From Planctomycetota bacterium (lineage in GTDB: Bacteria > Planctomycetota > J058), in assembly GCA_023954375.1 (NCBI GenBank), contig JAMLIC010000041.1, positions 1-64,000 of the forward strand: a DNA stretch of 64,000 bases. The letters are read 5' to 3'. Every line of letters begins with the position of its first letter. The stretch's first letter is position 1. A program made the translations under genes and the position numbers. Positions 57,826 through 64,000 of this stretch are shown piece after piece. The notes under the pieces were generated by a model, which was not told the origin of the DNA, ran no database searches, and worked only from the letters and a program-made list of their open reading frames with translations.

Positions 57826-58562
57826 TCACTGCGTGTCGTCGCGCAGGACCTGCTCGCGCGGGGCGAGCTCCTCGTACGCCTGCGCCTGCGCGGGCGTGAG
57901 CAGCCGCGCCAGCTCCTGGCGGGCGTTCTGGGTGTTGGTGCGCACCTGCTCGTCGAAGCTCGAGCGCGCGATCGTGCCGGCCGCCAGCGCGTCGACCAGC
58001 CGCTGCCGCTCCTGCGCCTCGGCCTCGAGGATCGCCACGAGCACCGGCTCCTGCGCGGCGGTCAGCCCGACCTTCTCGCGCATGATCTGGACCTTGATCT
58101 CGCGCTCGCGCTGCAGGCGCCGCTGCCAGCCGAGGCGCTGGTTCTCCTCGAACGCCAGGCGCTCCTCCTCGCTCTCGAAGTCATAGACGAGGTGGATCAC
58201 CCGCCCGTTGCCGCGCCCGCCGTCCGCGGCCACGTCGGCCGCCGCGCGCCGGCCCTCGGCCTGCGCCTCGGGCGACAGCGGCGGCGGCGTGATCGGCGGC
58301 GGACCGCCCGTGTCCCCGCCGCCCGCGGCGACCGGCGCGCCCGGCCCTCGGGCGGCCGCGGCGGCGGCGCTGGCGCCTCGTCGCCCGCGTGCCGCCCCCC
58401 GGGCCCCAGCGCGACCACGGGCCCCCCGGGCCCCTGCGCCGGCCCCGCCTGGGGCCCCGCCGCCGGCCCGCGAACCTCGCGCTCCGGCCGCAGGCTCCCG
58501 CTGACGAGCACCCCGCCCAGGAACGCGACCCCGACGAGCACCGCGACGAGCCAGGGCTTCAT
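57826..58562 (-). CDS. Membrane-anchored LTxxQ (Spy/CpxP-like) protein, apparent frameshift near 58330
   Basis: The start is ATG 58562 with an AGGAGG site; it encodes KPWLVAVLVGVAFLGGVLVSG, a signal anchor, and a Gly/Pro-rich linker. The frame then runs out of sense after PPRPPEGRA, while a shifted frame continues GAPVAAGGGDTGGPPPITPPPLSPEAQAEG... and the helical domain. The length (737 bases) is one base short of a multiple of three, so one indel in this GC-rich segment restores the protein. The helical part has VGLTAAQEPVLVAIL and LLTPAQAQAYEEL, two LTxxQ motifs of the Spy/CpxP/ZraP family of periplasmic chaperones or metal sensors. It was judged as one gene because both halves fit. No stress-response partner is adjacent. 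Confidence 0.7.
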
Positions 58563-58705
58563 CGCCACCTCCTGGGCCTCACGCCGCTCCATGTCCCTCA
58601 TGGCGCTGCAGAAGCCATCGACTCGACCATACCCCGCCCCCGCGCCGCCTTCACGCTCGGGCCCGCGGGCCGCCCCGCCCGGCATCCGCGACCGCAGCCG
58701 TCGAG

Positions 58706-60196
58706 CTACCTGGGGACTTGCATGGAGAGGCAGTGGATCGCGCCGCCGTAGCGGATCGACGTGCGCGAGTTGATCCCCACCGCGCGGTAGCCGAGCGCGG
58801 TGTAGGCGTCGAGCGCGGCGCGGTCGGCGGCGGCGTTGCCGTACTGGGGCACCAGCGCCACGCCGTTGGCGAGGACCGAGTTCGTGTAGGTGGCGAACTC
58901 GTCGTAGCTGCGGGCCGCGTCGGCGCGGCTCACCCGGTAGCCGAGCGCCGCGAACTTGCGCGCCGCCTCCTCGGTGACGCCGTGCTGCCGGTGGCTCGAC
59001 GGGTAGCGCGAGACGAGGGCGTCGCCGTCGGTCATCACGCGGGCGAACATGTCGATGTGGGTCGTGCCCTCGTTGACGAGCGGCTCGAAGAACTCGACGC
59101 GGTTGACGCCGAACTTCTCGAACTCCCGGCGCACGGCGGCCGTCGTCATGTTGTTGAACCAGAGGACGCCGTTCGACGACATGGCCGTGCCGCGCCCGTC
59201 CGTGGCGAAGTTGCCGCCCTCGAAGTTGAGGTTCACGGCGACCCGCTGCCACCCGCGGTGGTTGGCGTAGGCCTGGGGGAAGCGGTCGTCGCGCGGGCGG
59301 TTCGGGTAGTACTTCGTGTCGGCGACCACGCGCTCGCCCGAGGGGCTCTTGAGCACGATCGGGCCGTAGTCGCGCATCCACACCGAGTCGAGCGCGGCGA
59401 CGATGAAGGTGACCTCGTCGAGCGGCACGTTGCGCCGGGTCATCTCGTAGCGCACCTCGGCCGCGACCGCGTTCGACGTGACGACGACCTCGGCGATCGC
59501 GCCCGAGCCGTTGAGGCCGCGGAAGGCGTCGGCGTAGGTGTCGACCACCATGTAGGTGTCGTTGCAGCCGAAGAGGACCGCCTCCATCGGCGCGTGCTCC
59601 GCCGGGGCGCGGGCGGGCCCGTTGGCCACCGGGGCCGGCGCGGCCGCCGGGTAGGCCCGCCCGTTCACCGACGCCGCGGCCAGCTCGAACGTGCGCGGGC
59701 CGGCGATCGACTGGGTCTCGTACTTCACGATCCCCACGCCCTTCGCGAACCAGATCTGGGTCGTGCCGGCGTCGGCGACCGAGGTCTGCAGGGTCAGGCG
59801 CGTGACGTCGCTGAAGGTCCCGGCGGGCGTGGTGAGCGTGGTGTTGCGGGCGGCGACGCGGACGGTGCCGCGGTTCTGGGCGACGTTGATCGTCTGCGTC
59901 GACCCGACGGGCCCGCTCAGGTTGGCGACCGCCTGCGCGTCGCGGCCGTCCCAGAACCAGAACCAGTCGTAGTTCGGGAAGGTGTGGACCCACATGGAGC
60001 CGAACCCGGCGAAGTCGTCCCACAGCCGCCAGTTGCCGGACTCCATCTGGATCTGGGCCCGGACGTCCTGCCCGCCCGGACCGCTGAAGCGGTACCAGTC
60101 CGACCGGCGGTTGCTCACGAACTCGTTGGCGTGAGCCGGGAGGGTGGCGGCGAGCAGGGTGAACGCGACGATCGCGGAGAGGCGGCGGGTCACCAC
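58706..60196 (-). CDS. Secreted agmatine/peptidylarginine deiminase-like enzyme
   Basis: A 496-residue protein with a Sec signal peptide (RRLSAIVAFTLLAATLPAHA). Residues ~25-200 are a beta-rich domain of unknown type (WYRFSGPGGQDVRAQIQ, FSDVTRLTLQTS). Residues ~205-495 match the PAD_porph/agmatine deiminase family: DSVWMRDYGPIVL, VNLNFEGGNFATDG, NEGTTHIDMFARV (catalytic His and Asp) and GGAIHCLSMQVPR (catalytic Cys near the C-terminus). All catalytic positions appear present. The exported form is reminiscent of the Porphyromonas peptidylarginine deiminase, which turns peptide Arg into citrulline; agmatine deiminases are usually cytoplasmic. GTG-GTG at 60196/60193 start after an AAGGAG site. 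Confidence 0.88.
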   Translation of the reverse strand: MVTRRLSAIVAFTLLAATLPAHANEFVSNRRSDWYRFSGPGGQDVRAQIQMESGNWRLWDDFAGFGSMWVHTFPNYDWFWFWDGRDAQAVANLSGPVGSTQTINVAQNRGTVRVAARNTTLTTPAGTFSDVTRLTLQTSVADAGTTQIWFAKGVGIVKYETQSIAGPRTFELAAASVNGRAYPAAAPAPVANGPARAPAEHAPMEAVLFGCNDTYMVVDTYADAFRGLNGSGAIAEVVVTSNAVAAEVRYEMTRRNVPLDEVTFIVAALDSVWMRDYGPIVLKSPSGERVVADTKYYPNRPRDDRFPQAYANHRGWQRVAVNLNFEGGNFATDGRGTAMSSNGVLWFNNMTTAAVRREFEKFGVNRVEFFEPLVNEGTTHIDMFARVMTDGDALVSRYPSSHRQHGVTEEAARKFAALGYRVSRADAARSYDEFATYTNSVLANGVALVPQYGNAAADRAALDAYTALGYRAVGINSRTSIRYGGAIHCLSMQVPR

Positions 60197-60255
60197 GCGA
60201 GACACTCCTTCGTCCTGGGACCCACCCTCCCGACAAGGGCCGGCCCGTGTTGAGC

Positions 60256-60275
60256 GGTCAGGGAGAGCCCTGACC
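60256..60275. promoter_or_regulatory. Perfect 8-bp inverted repeat in a divergent spacer
   Basis: GGTCAGGG, AGAG and CCCTGACC lie 60 bases upstream of the deiminase gene in the ~400-base spacer shared with the chemosensory operon. It could be an operator or a small RNA hairpin. A TATCAT hexamer at 60380-60385 on the plus strand is a possible -10 for the operon. The rest of this 400-base spacer shows nothing else clear. Confidence 0.35.
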
Positions 60276-60599
60276 CGGATGTCTCGGTGGCCGGATCGAG
60301 CGTGCGGCGAGCGCACGCGATCACGGGCCGTCGCCCCGTGAAACGCAAGCGGGTGGCCGAAGCACAACCTCCGTGCAGGTATCATGCTTACGTTCTCGTG
60401 ACCGCCCGTTTCCCAGACCTGGGCAACAGATCGTGTGCACTCTGGACGACACCGGGGGTCCTGCAAACGGCGTTGCCAGACCCGTTTACACGTCCATGAC
60501 GGGTCGGCCGGCCGGGCCCGCTACCGTCGATCCGTGGGCCGACGGACGGGGCGCGCGGGAGGTCCGCGCCGCACCACCGAACGAGAGAGGAGGGGGCCG

Positions 60600-62693
60600 G
60601 TGCCCGACGTCCAGGACCTGCTGCGCCACGCCGTCCCCCGCCTGAAGAAGGACGACGACGCGGCCAGGAAGCTCGAGCGGCGGCTGGTCCGCATGGCGCG
60701 AGCGGCGGTGACCGCCGGGGCCGAGCGCCTCGAGGGGCTCGGGGTGCGGCTCAAGCGTCGGCCGACCGGGGACGACCTGGAGGCGCTCCGGGACGCCCTG
60801 GGCGACAAGGGCTTCGTCACCCTGTTCCGCGGCCTCAAGGACGAGCTGGCGGCGACCCTCAAGAAGGGGGACACGCCGGCGAAGCGGCGTCCGTCGTCCG
60901 CCTCGGGGCGGGCCGCGTCGGCGTCGGGGCGAACGGCGAAGAAGAAGCGGACGTCGTCGTCCTCCGGGCGGGCCCGGCGCGCCGGGTCGGGCTCGGGGCG
61001 GATGACGATCTCGTCCCACGACGACACGGGCTCCGGCTCGGGCGAGCTGGCGGTGCCCGACGAGCTGGCGCTCCCGCCCGACGAGCCCTCCCTGACCGTC
61101 CCCGATGAGCTGACGCTCGGCGACGCGCCGCTGTCGATCCGCTTCGACGCGGAGCCGGCCGCGGGCGCGCCGCCCGCCGGCGCCGCGGCCCGCGACGAGG
61201 ACGACGCCGACCCGGCGCGCGCGGCGGACCGCGCGGTCGCCCGCTACCGCGCGGCCGGCGACCCCGACGAGCTGGACCAGGCGAAGAAGCTCTACACGCG
61301 CGCGGCGAAGGCGGCCGAGCACGACCTGGCCCGCGGGGCGGCCCGCGCCGGCCTGGCGCAGGTGGCGCTGCTCCTCGGCGACGCGGACCGGGCGGCCGAG
61401 CACGCGGAGAAGGCGCTGGCGCTGTTCCCCGACGAGCCGGTGGCCGCGCGCGTCCTCCTGCGGGCCCGCCGCCCGGGCGAGGGCGAGCGCGAGCGCCTCG
61501 CGGGCGCGCTCGCCCGCGCGCGCGCGGCCCTGCGCCGCTCCGACCGCGCGGCCGCCCTCGCCGCCGGCGAGGAGCTCGAGGCGCTGGCGCCGAGGGAGCC
61601 GTTCGGGCCCATGGTGGCGCTGGCGGTGCAGCACGAGCAGGGCGAGCGGCAGGGGCTCGAGGCCGCGATCGCCCGGGTGTGGGAGCGCTACCCCGCGTCG
61701 GTCGGCCTCGCCGACCTGCCGCTCGGCGAGGAGCTCGAGCGCCCGGTCGTGCTGGCGCCGCTCCTGTGGGTGCGCCAGCGGATCGAGCAGGACGGCGGGG
61801 CCGCCCTCACCCAGACCGTCAAGGACGTCGACTCGAAGCAGAACGTGATCGCCGGCGCCGTGCAGGTGGCGCTGGGCGTGGCGCGCGCGGCGCTGGCGAC
61901 GCGGGCGCAGCTCGGGCCGCTCGAGGAGCAGGAGCTGCGCAAGTGGGTCGGCCAGGCGCTCCTCGCCGCGCAGTACTACGACCACGCCAAGGACGTCCTG
62001 GCGCAGGCGCGGACGCTCGACCGCAACAGCGGCCACGTGCTCGAGATCAACCGGGACGAGCAGAGCTGCGGCGTCATGAAGCGCGCCTTCGACAAGCCCG
62101 GCGTGAAGGCGCGCTCGGGCAAGCTCGACGGGGTCGGGCTCGTGCAGCTGCGCAAGGCGATCGCCGCGCGCCTGCAGGCGGTCCTGGCCCAGAAGGACGA
62201 GGCGCTGGGGACCTACGAGCAGGACGAGGAGCGCATCATCGCGGCGGTGACCGCCGCGCCCGAGCGGCGCAAGAAGGTCGAGGCGCGGGCGAAGAAGGCG
62301 GGGCAGCCGAGCCCGTTCGACCGGCTCGACGCGATCGAGCAGGAGCTCTCGGGCCTCGATGAGCCGCGCGCGGCCGCGCCCGAGCCGGAGGCGCCGGCGG
62401 GCGGGGGCCTCCTCGGGCGCTGGAAGGGCGGCCTCTCCAAGGCGCTCGACAAGGCCAAGAGCGCCGCCAAGGGGGCGGAGCTGGCGCTGCGCAAGGGCGT
62501 CGCCGCGAGCAAGCAGAAGGAGGCCGCCCGCGCCCTGGCCGTGCGGCTGCGCGACCGCCCCGACGGCGGCTGGGGCGACGCCGAGCTCGACCGCCTGATC
62601 GACCGCTGGCAGGAGGTCTCGTCGCGGGCCGAGGCGCTCGAGGAGGAGGCCGAGGAGCTGCGGCGGGCGGCCGGCAAGGCCGGACAGGTGTGA
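60600..62693 (+). CDS. TPR/coiled-coil protein, first gene of the chemosensory operon
   Basis: A 697-residue cytoplasmic protein of unknown family. The N-terminal ~95 residues are helical (LLRHAVPRLKKDDDAARKLER); then a Ser/Arg/Gly linker with repeated 'SASGR' units (SSASGRAASASGRTAKKK, SGSGSG) and a Pro/acidic segment. Residues ~200-330 have TPR-like helices (AAEHDLARGAARAGLAQVALL, AAEHAEKALALFPDEP). A central region contains NVIAGAVQVALGVARAAL and YYDHAKDVLAQARTL; the C-terminal third is Lys/Glu/Ala-rich coiled coil. GTG 60600 has an AGGAGG site. Its TGA overlaps the GTG of the CheW gene (GTGA). It may be a scaffold of the signalling array (inference from the operon). Confidence 0.75.
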   Translation: MPDVQDLLRHAVPRLKKDDDAARKLERRLVRMARAAVTAGAERLEGLGVRLKRRPTGDDLEALRDALGDKGFVTLFRGLKDELAATLKKGDTPAKRRPSSASGRAASASGRTAKKKRTSSSSGRARRAGSGSGRMTISSHDDTGSGSGELAVPDELALPPDEPSLTVPDELTLGDAPLSIRFDAEPAAGAPPAGAAARDEDDADPARAADRAVARYRAAGDPDELDQAKKLYTRAAKAAEHDLARGAARAGLAQVALLLGDADRAAEHAEKALALFPDEPVAARVLLRARRPGEGERERLAGALARARAALRRSDRAAALAAGEELEALAPREPFGPMVALAVQHEQGERQGLEAAIARVWERYPASVGLADLPLGEELERPVVLAPLLWVRQRIEQDGGAALTQTVKDVDSKQNVIAGAVQVALGVARAALATRAQLGPLEEQELRKWVGQALLAAQYYDHAKDVLAQARTLDRNSGHVLEINRDEQSCGVMKRAFDKPGVKARSGKLDGVGLVQLRKAIAARLQAVLAQKDEALGTYEQDEERIIAAVTAAPERRKKVEARAKKAGQPSPFDRLDAIEQELSGLDEPRAAAPEPEAPAGGGLLGRWKGGLSKALDKAKSAAKGAELALRKGVAASKQKEAARALAVRLRDRPDGGWGDAELDRLIDRWQEVSSRAEALEEEAEELRRAAGKAGQV

Positions 62694-63166
62694 GCAAGGA
62701 GCAGGAGAGCCTCAAGGTGCTGCGCGTGCGCGCCGGCGGGCGCGAGTTCGCCCTCGACGTCGGCCTCGTGCGCGCCATCGACCGGCCGGCCCACCGCGTG
62801 CGCCTGCCCGGCGCGCCGCCGTATGTGCGCGGGGTCGTCGAGGTGCGCGGCCAGGCCGTCGCCGTCGTCGACCTGGCGGCGCGCCTCGGGCTGCCGCCGC
62901 AGGCCACCGCCGAGCCGGCGGTCGTCGTGGTCGACTCGCTCGAGCCCGTCGGCCTGTGGGTCGAGGCGCTGGGCGACGTGGACGCGGTCGCGCCGGGCTC
63001 GCTCGTCGACCTCGGCCCCCCGGGCCTCGCGGCGGGGCTCCGGGCGGTGGCGGTCGACGGCACCGTCGTCCTCGAGGTGGAGCCGCTCGTCGACGGGCGC
63101 GCGCTCGAGCCGGCGGCCCCCGTCCTCGCCCCCCTCGACCTCGACGGCCCGGAGGACGGCCCGTGA
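62690..63166 (+). CDS. CheW-like coupling protein
   Basis: A 158-residue CheW domain: LRVRAGGREFALDVGLVRAID, PPYVRGVVEVRGQAVAVVDLAARLG, VVVVDSLEPVGLWVEALGDV. CheW joins chemoreceptors to the CheA kinase. The core G-x-V-x-[LV]RG-x-[AV]-[VL]-P[VI]-x-DL motif reads RGVVEVRGQAVAVVDL, with Ala for the usual Pro. The last ~30 residues are low-complexity Pro/Asp-rich. Start and stop overlap both neighbours as GTGA, so it is tightly coupled within the operon. No CheA is visible before the window ends. Confidence 0.9.
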   Translation: MSKEQESLKVLRVRAGGREFALDVGLVRAIDRPAHRVRLPGAPPYVRGVVEVRGQAVAVVDLAARLGLPPQATAEPAVVVVDSLEPVGLWVEALGDVDAVAPGSLVDLGPPGLAAGLRAVAVDGTVVLEVEPLVDGRALEPAAPVLAPLDLDGPEDGP

Positions 63167-64000
63167 GCGACGCGATGCCCGGCGCCGGGGGACCGGCCCG
63201 GCCGCTGCAGGCCGACGAGGTCGTCAGGTGGGGCCTGCGGGCCGACGCCCTGGGCGCCGAGGCGGCGCGTCGCGGGGCGGAGGTCGAGGACCGCCTCGGC
63301 CAGGGGATCCGCGCCGTCGAGCGGGCCGTCGACGCCCAGGCGGCGGCGCCGGACGCGCTCGAGGGGGCCGAGGAGCAGGCGCGGCGCATCGAGGAGATCG
63401 CGCGCGAGACGGGCAAGGCCGCCGTGCGCTCCGACCTGCTGGCGCTCAACGTGCAGGTCGAGGCGGCCCGCCTGGGCGAGGAGGAGCAGGGGCTGGAGAA
63501 GGTCGGCGACGACCTGCGCCGGCTGGCCGACCAGACGACGCGCGGCGCGCACGAGCTCGAGGCGCTGGCCTCGGGGCTCCTGGGCGAGGTGACGGCGGCG
63601 CGCCGGGCCTGGGCGCAGGGGGCGGCGCAGCTCGAGGCCGCGCGCGCGCAGCTCGAGTGGGCCCTGCGCGCCGCCGAGGAGGCGGGCCTGTCGCTCTCCG
63701 AGGCCCGCGGCGCCGCGGCGGCGTTCTCGGCCGCCGCCGCCGCGCGCGGCGAGCGCGGGGAGCGCGGGTGGGACGAGGTGGACGTCGAGACCGCGTCGCG
63801 GCTGGCCGCCGCCGCGGAGGTGCGCGACGAGACGATCAACCGCCTCGCGCGGGCGGTCGCCGGGCGCCTGCAGCGCACCGGCGAGGAGCTCGAGCGCGAG
63901 GCCGCGGCCGCCGCCGACGTCGGGCGCCGGCTCGACGAGCTCGAGCGCCATCTCCGCCAGCAGCGCGAGCTCGTCGGGGCCGCCGACGAGGTCGCGCGCC
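63163..64000 (+). CDS. Soluble MCP-like chemoreceptor signalling protein (3' end cut by window)
   Basis: At least 279 residues, starting at GTG 63163 (GTGA overlap with cheW-like) and open at the window edge. Residues ~85-125 read IARETGKAAVRSDLLALNVQVEAARLGEEEQG, a close match to the MCP hairpin core (I-xx-IA-xx-TNLLALNAAIEAARAGE-xx-G); the following LEKVGDDLRRLADQT matches the V-EVR-LA element. The rest is Ala/Glu/Arg-rich coiled coil. There is no membrane segment or ligand-binding domain in the visible part, so this is a cytoplasmic receptor or a reduced signalling core, perhaps of an alternative-function chemosensory system. Start codon choice follows the operon pattern; an ATG follows four codons later. 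Confidence 0.85.
   Translation, partial: MSDAMPGAGGPARPLQADEVVRWGLRADALGAEAARRGAEVEDRLGQGIRAVERAVDAQAAAPDALEGAEEQARRIEEIARETGKAAVRSDLLALNVQVEAARLGEEEQGLEKVGDDLRRLADQTTRGAHELEALASGLLGEVTAARRAWAQGAAQLEAARAQLEWALRAAEEAGLSLSEARGAAAAFSAAAAARGERGERGWDEVDVETASRLAAAAEVRDETINRLARAVAGRLQRTGEELEREAAAAADVGRRLDELERHLRQQRELVGAADEVAR

Noticed and set aside
62236-63951. Minus-strand frames opposite the CheW and MCP-like genes
   Set aside because: No motif; the plus strand has a coupled GTGA series and clear CheW and MCP signatures.
1-64000. tRNA, rRNA, riboswitch or insertion sequence
   Set aside because: The spacers were read for cloverleaf-like or transposase-like sequence and none was recognised. Short or unusual RNAs could still be missed without a covariance-model search.

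Overview
The window is very GC-rich (about 74% by eye) and densely coded, with codons ending almost always in G or C. Lipoprotein signals together with lgt, Sec-type signal peptides, an ECF sigma factor, glycogen synthase, many HEAT/TPR proteins, DUF4058 and DUF6065 proteins and a giant surface protein suggest a free-living, probably diderm bacterium of a planctomycete-like or myxobacteria-like kind. No rRNA, tRNA, prophage, IS element or CRISPR array was seen, so the phylum is an inference. The first ~100 bases are homopolymer-rich and look like a poor contig end.

Region 1 (1-8307, all minus strand): a RegB/PrrB-like redox sensor kinase cut by the window edge, a soluble GAF histidine kinase, a DUF6065 and a DUF4058 protein, and two overlapping genes for a heterodimeric ABC exporter with one canonical and one degenerate ATPase site.

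Region 2 (8401-31944, minus strand): the most striking part, a 23.5-kb operon in which every gene touches the next (TGATG, GTGA, TGATG overlaps). In transcription order it holds a single-pass membrane protein, a secreted protein of about 6431 residues, a large lipoprotein and a small HEAT-like exported protein. The giant protein is built of about a dozen adhesion-type repeats, then many Ig-like 'DxxGN' domains, then PKD domains, and it ends in a Cys-TM-Arg sorting tail. The lipoprotein carries a module also found four times in the giant protein. This looks like one surface-display or adhesion system. A good TTGATT-17-TATCAC promoter lies just upstream.

Region 3 (32491-45755): a TMTC-like membrane glycosyltransferase with TPRs and an N-terminal RING-like zinc finger, RNase Z, two translationally coupled radical SAM genes, an Mpo1-like protein, a three-domain FKBP isomerase, lgt with a large insertion coupled to a PlsC-type acyltransferase, glgA, a HEAT protein and a small zinc-ribbon protein.

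Region 4 (45875-53370): an exported HEAT-repeat protein with a frameshift, an exported vWA protein, rtcB plus a 2OG-Fe(II) oxygenase-like gene, a 206-bp nested palindromic element, and small unknown proteins.

Region 5 (53660-64000): a receiver-Ser/Thr kinase fusion, a stand-alone receiver, an RluA-family pseudouridine synthase, an ECF sigma/anti-sigma pair, an anchored LTxxQ protein (frameshifted), a secreted agmatine/peptidylarginine deiminase-like enzyme, and the start of a chemosensory operon (TPR protein, CheW, soluble MCP-like receptor) that runs off the window.

Several genes have a TAnnnT -10 element only 8-10 bases before the start codon, which suggests frequent leaderless transcripts. 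Three apparent single-base frameshifts, in or near GC-rich runs, may be assembly errors.
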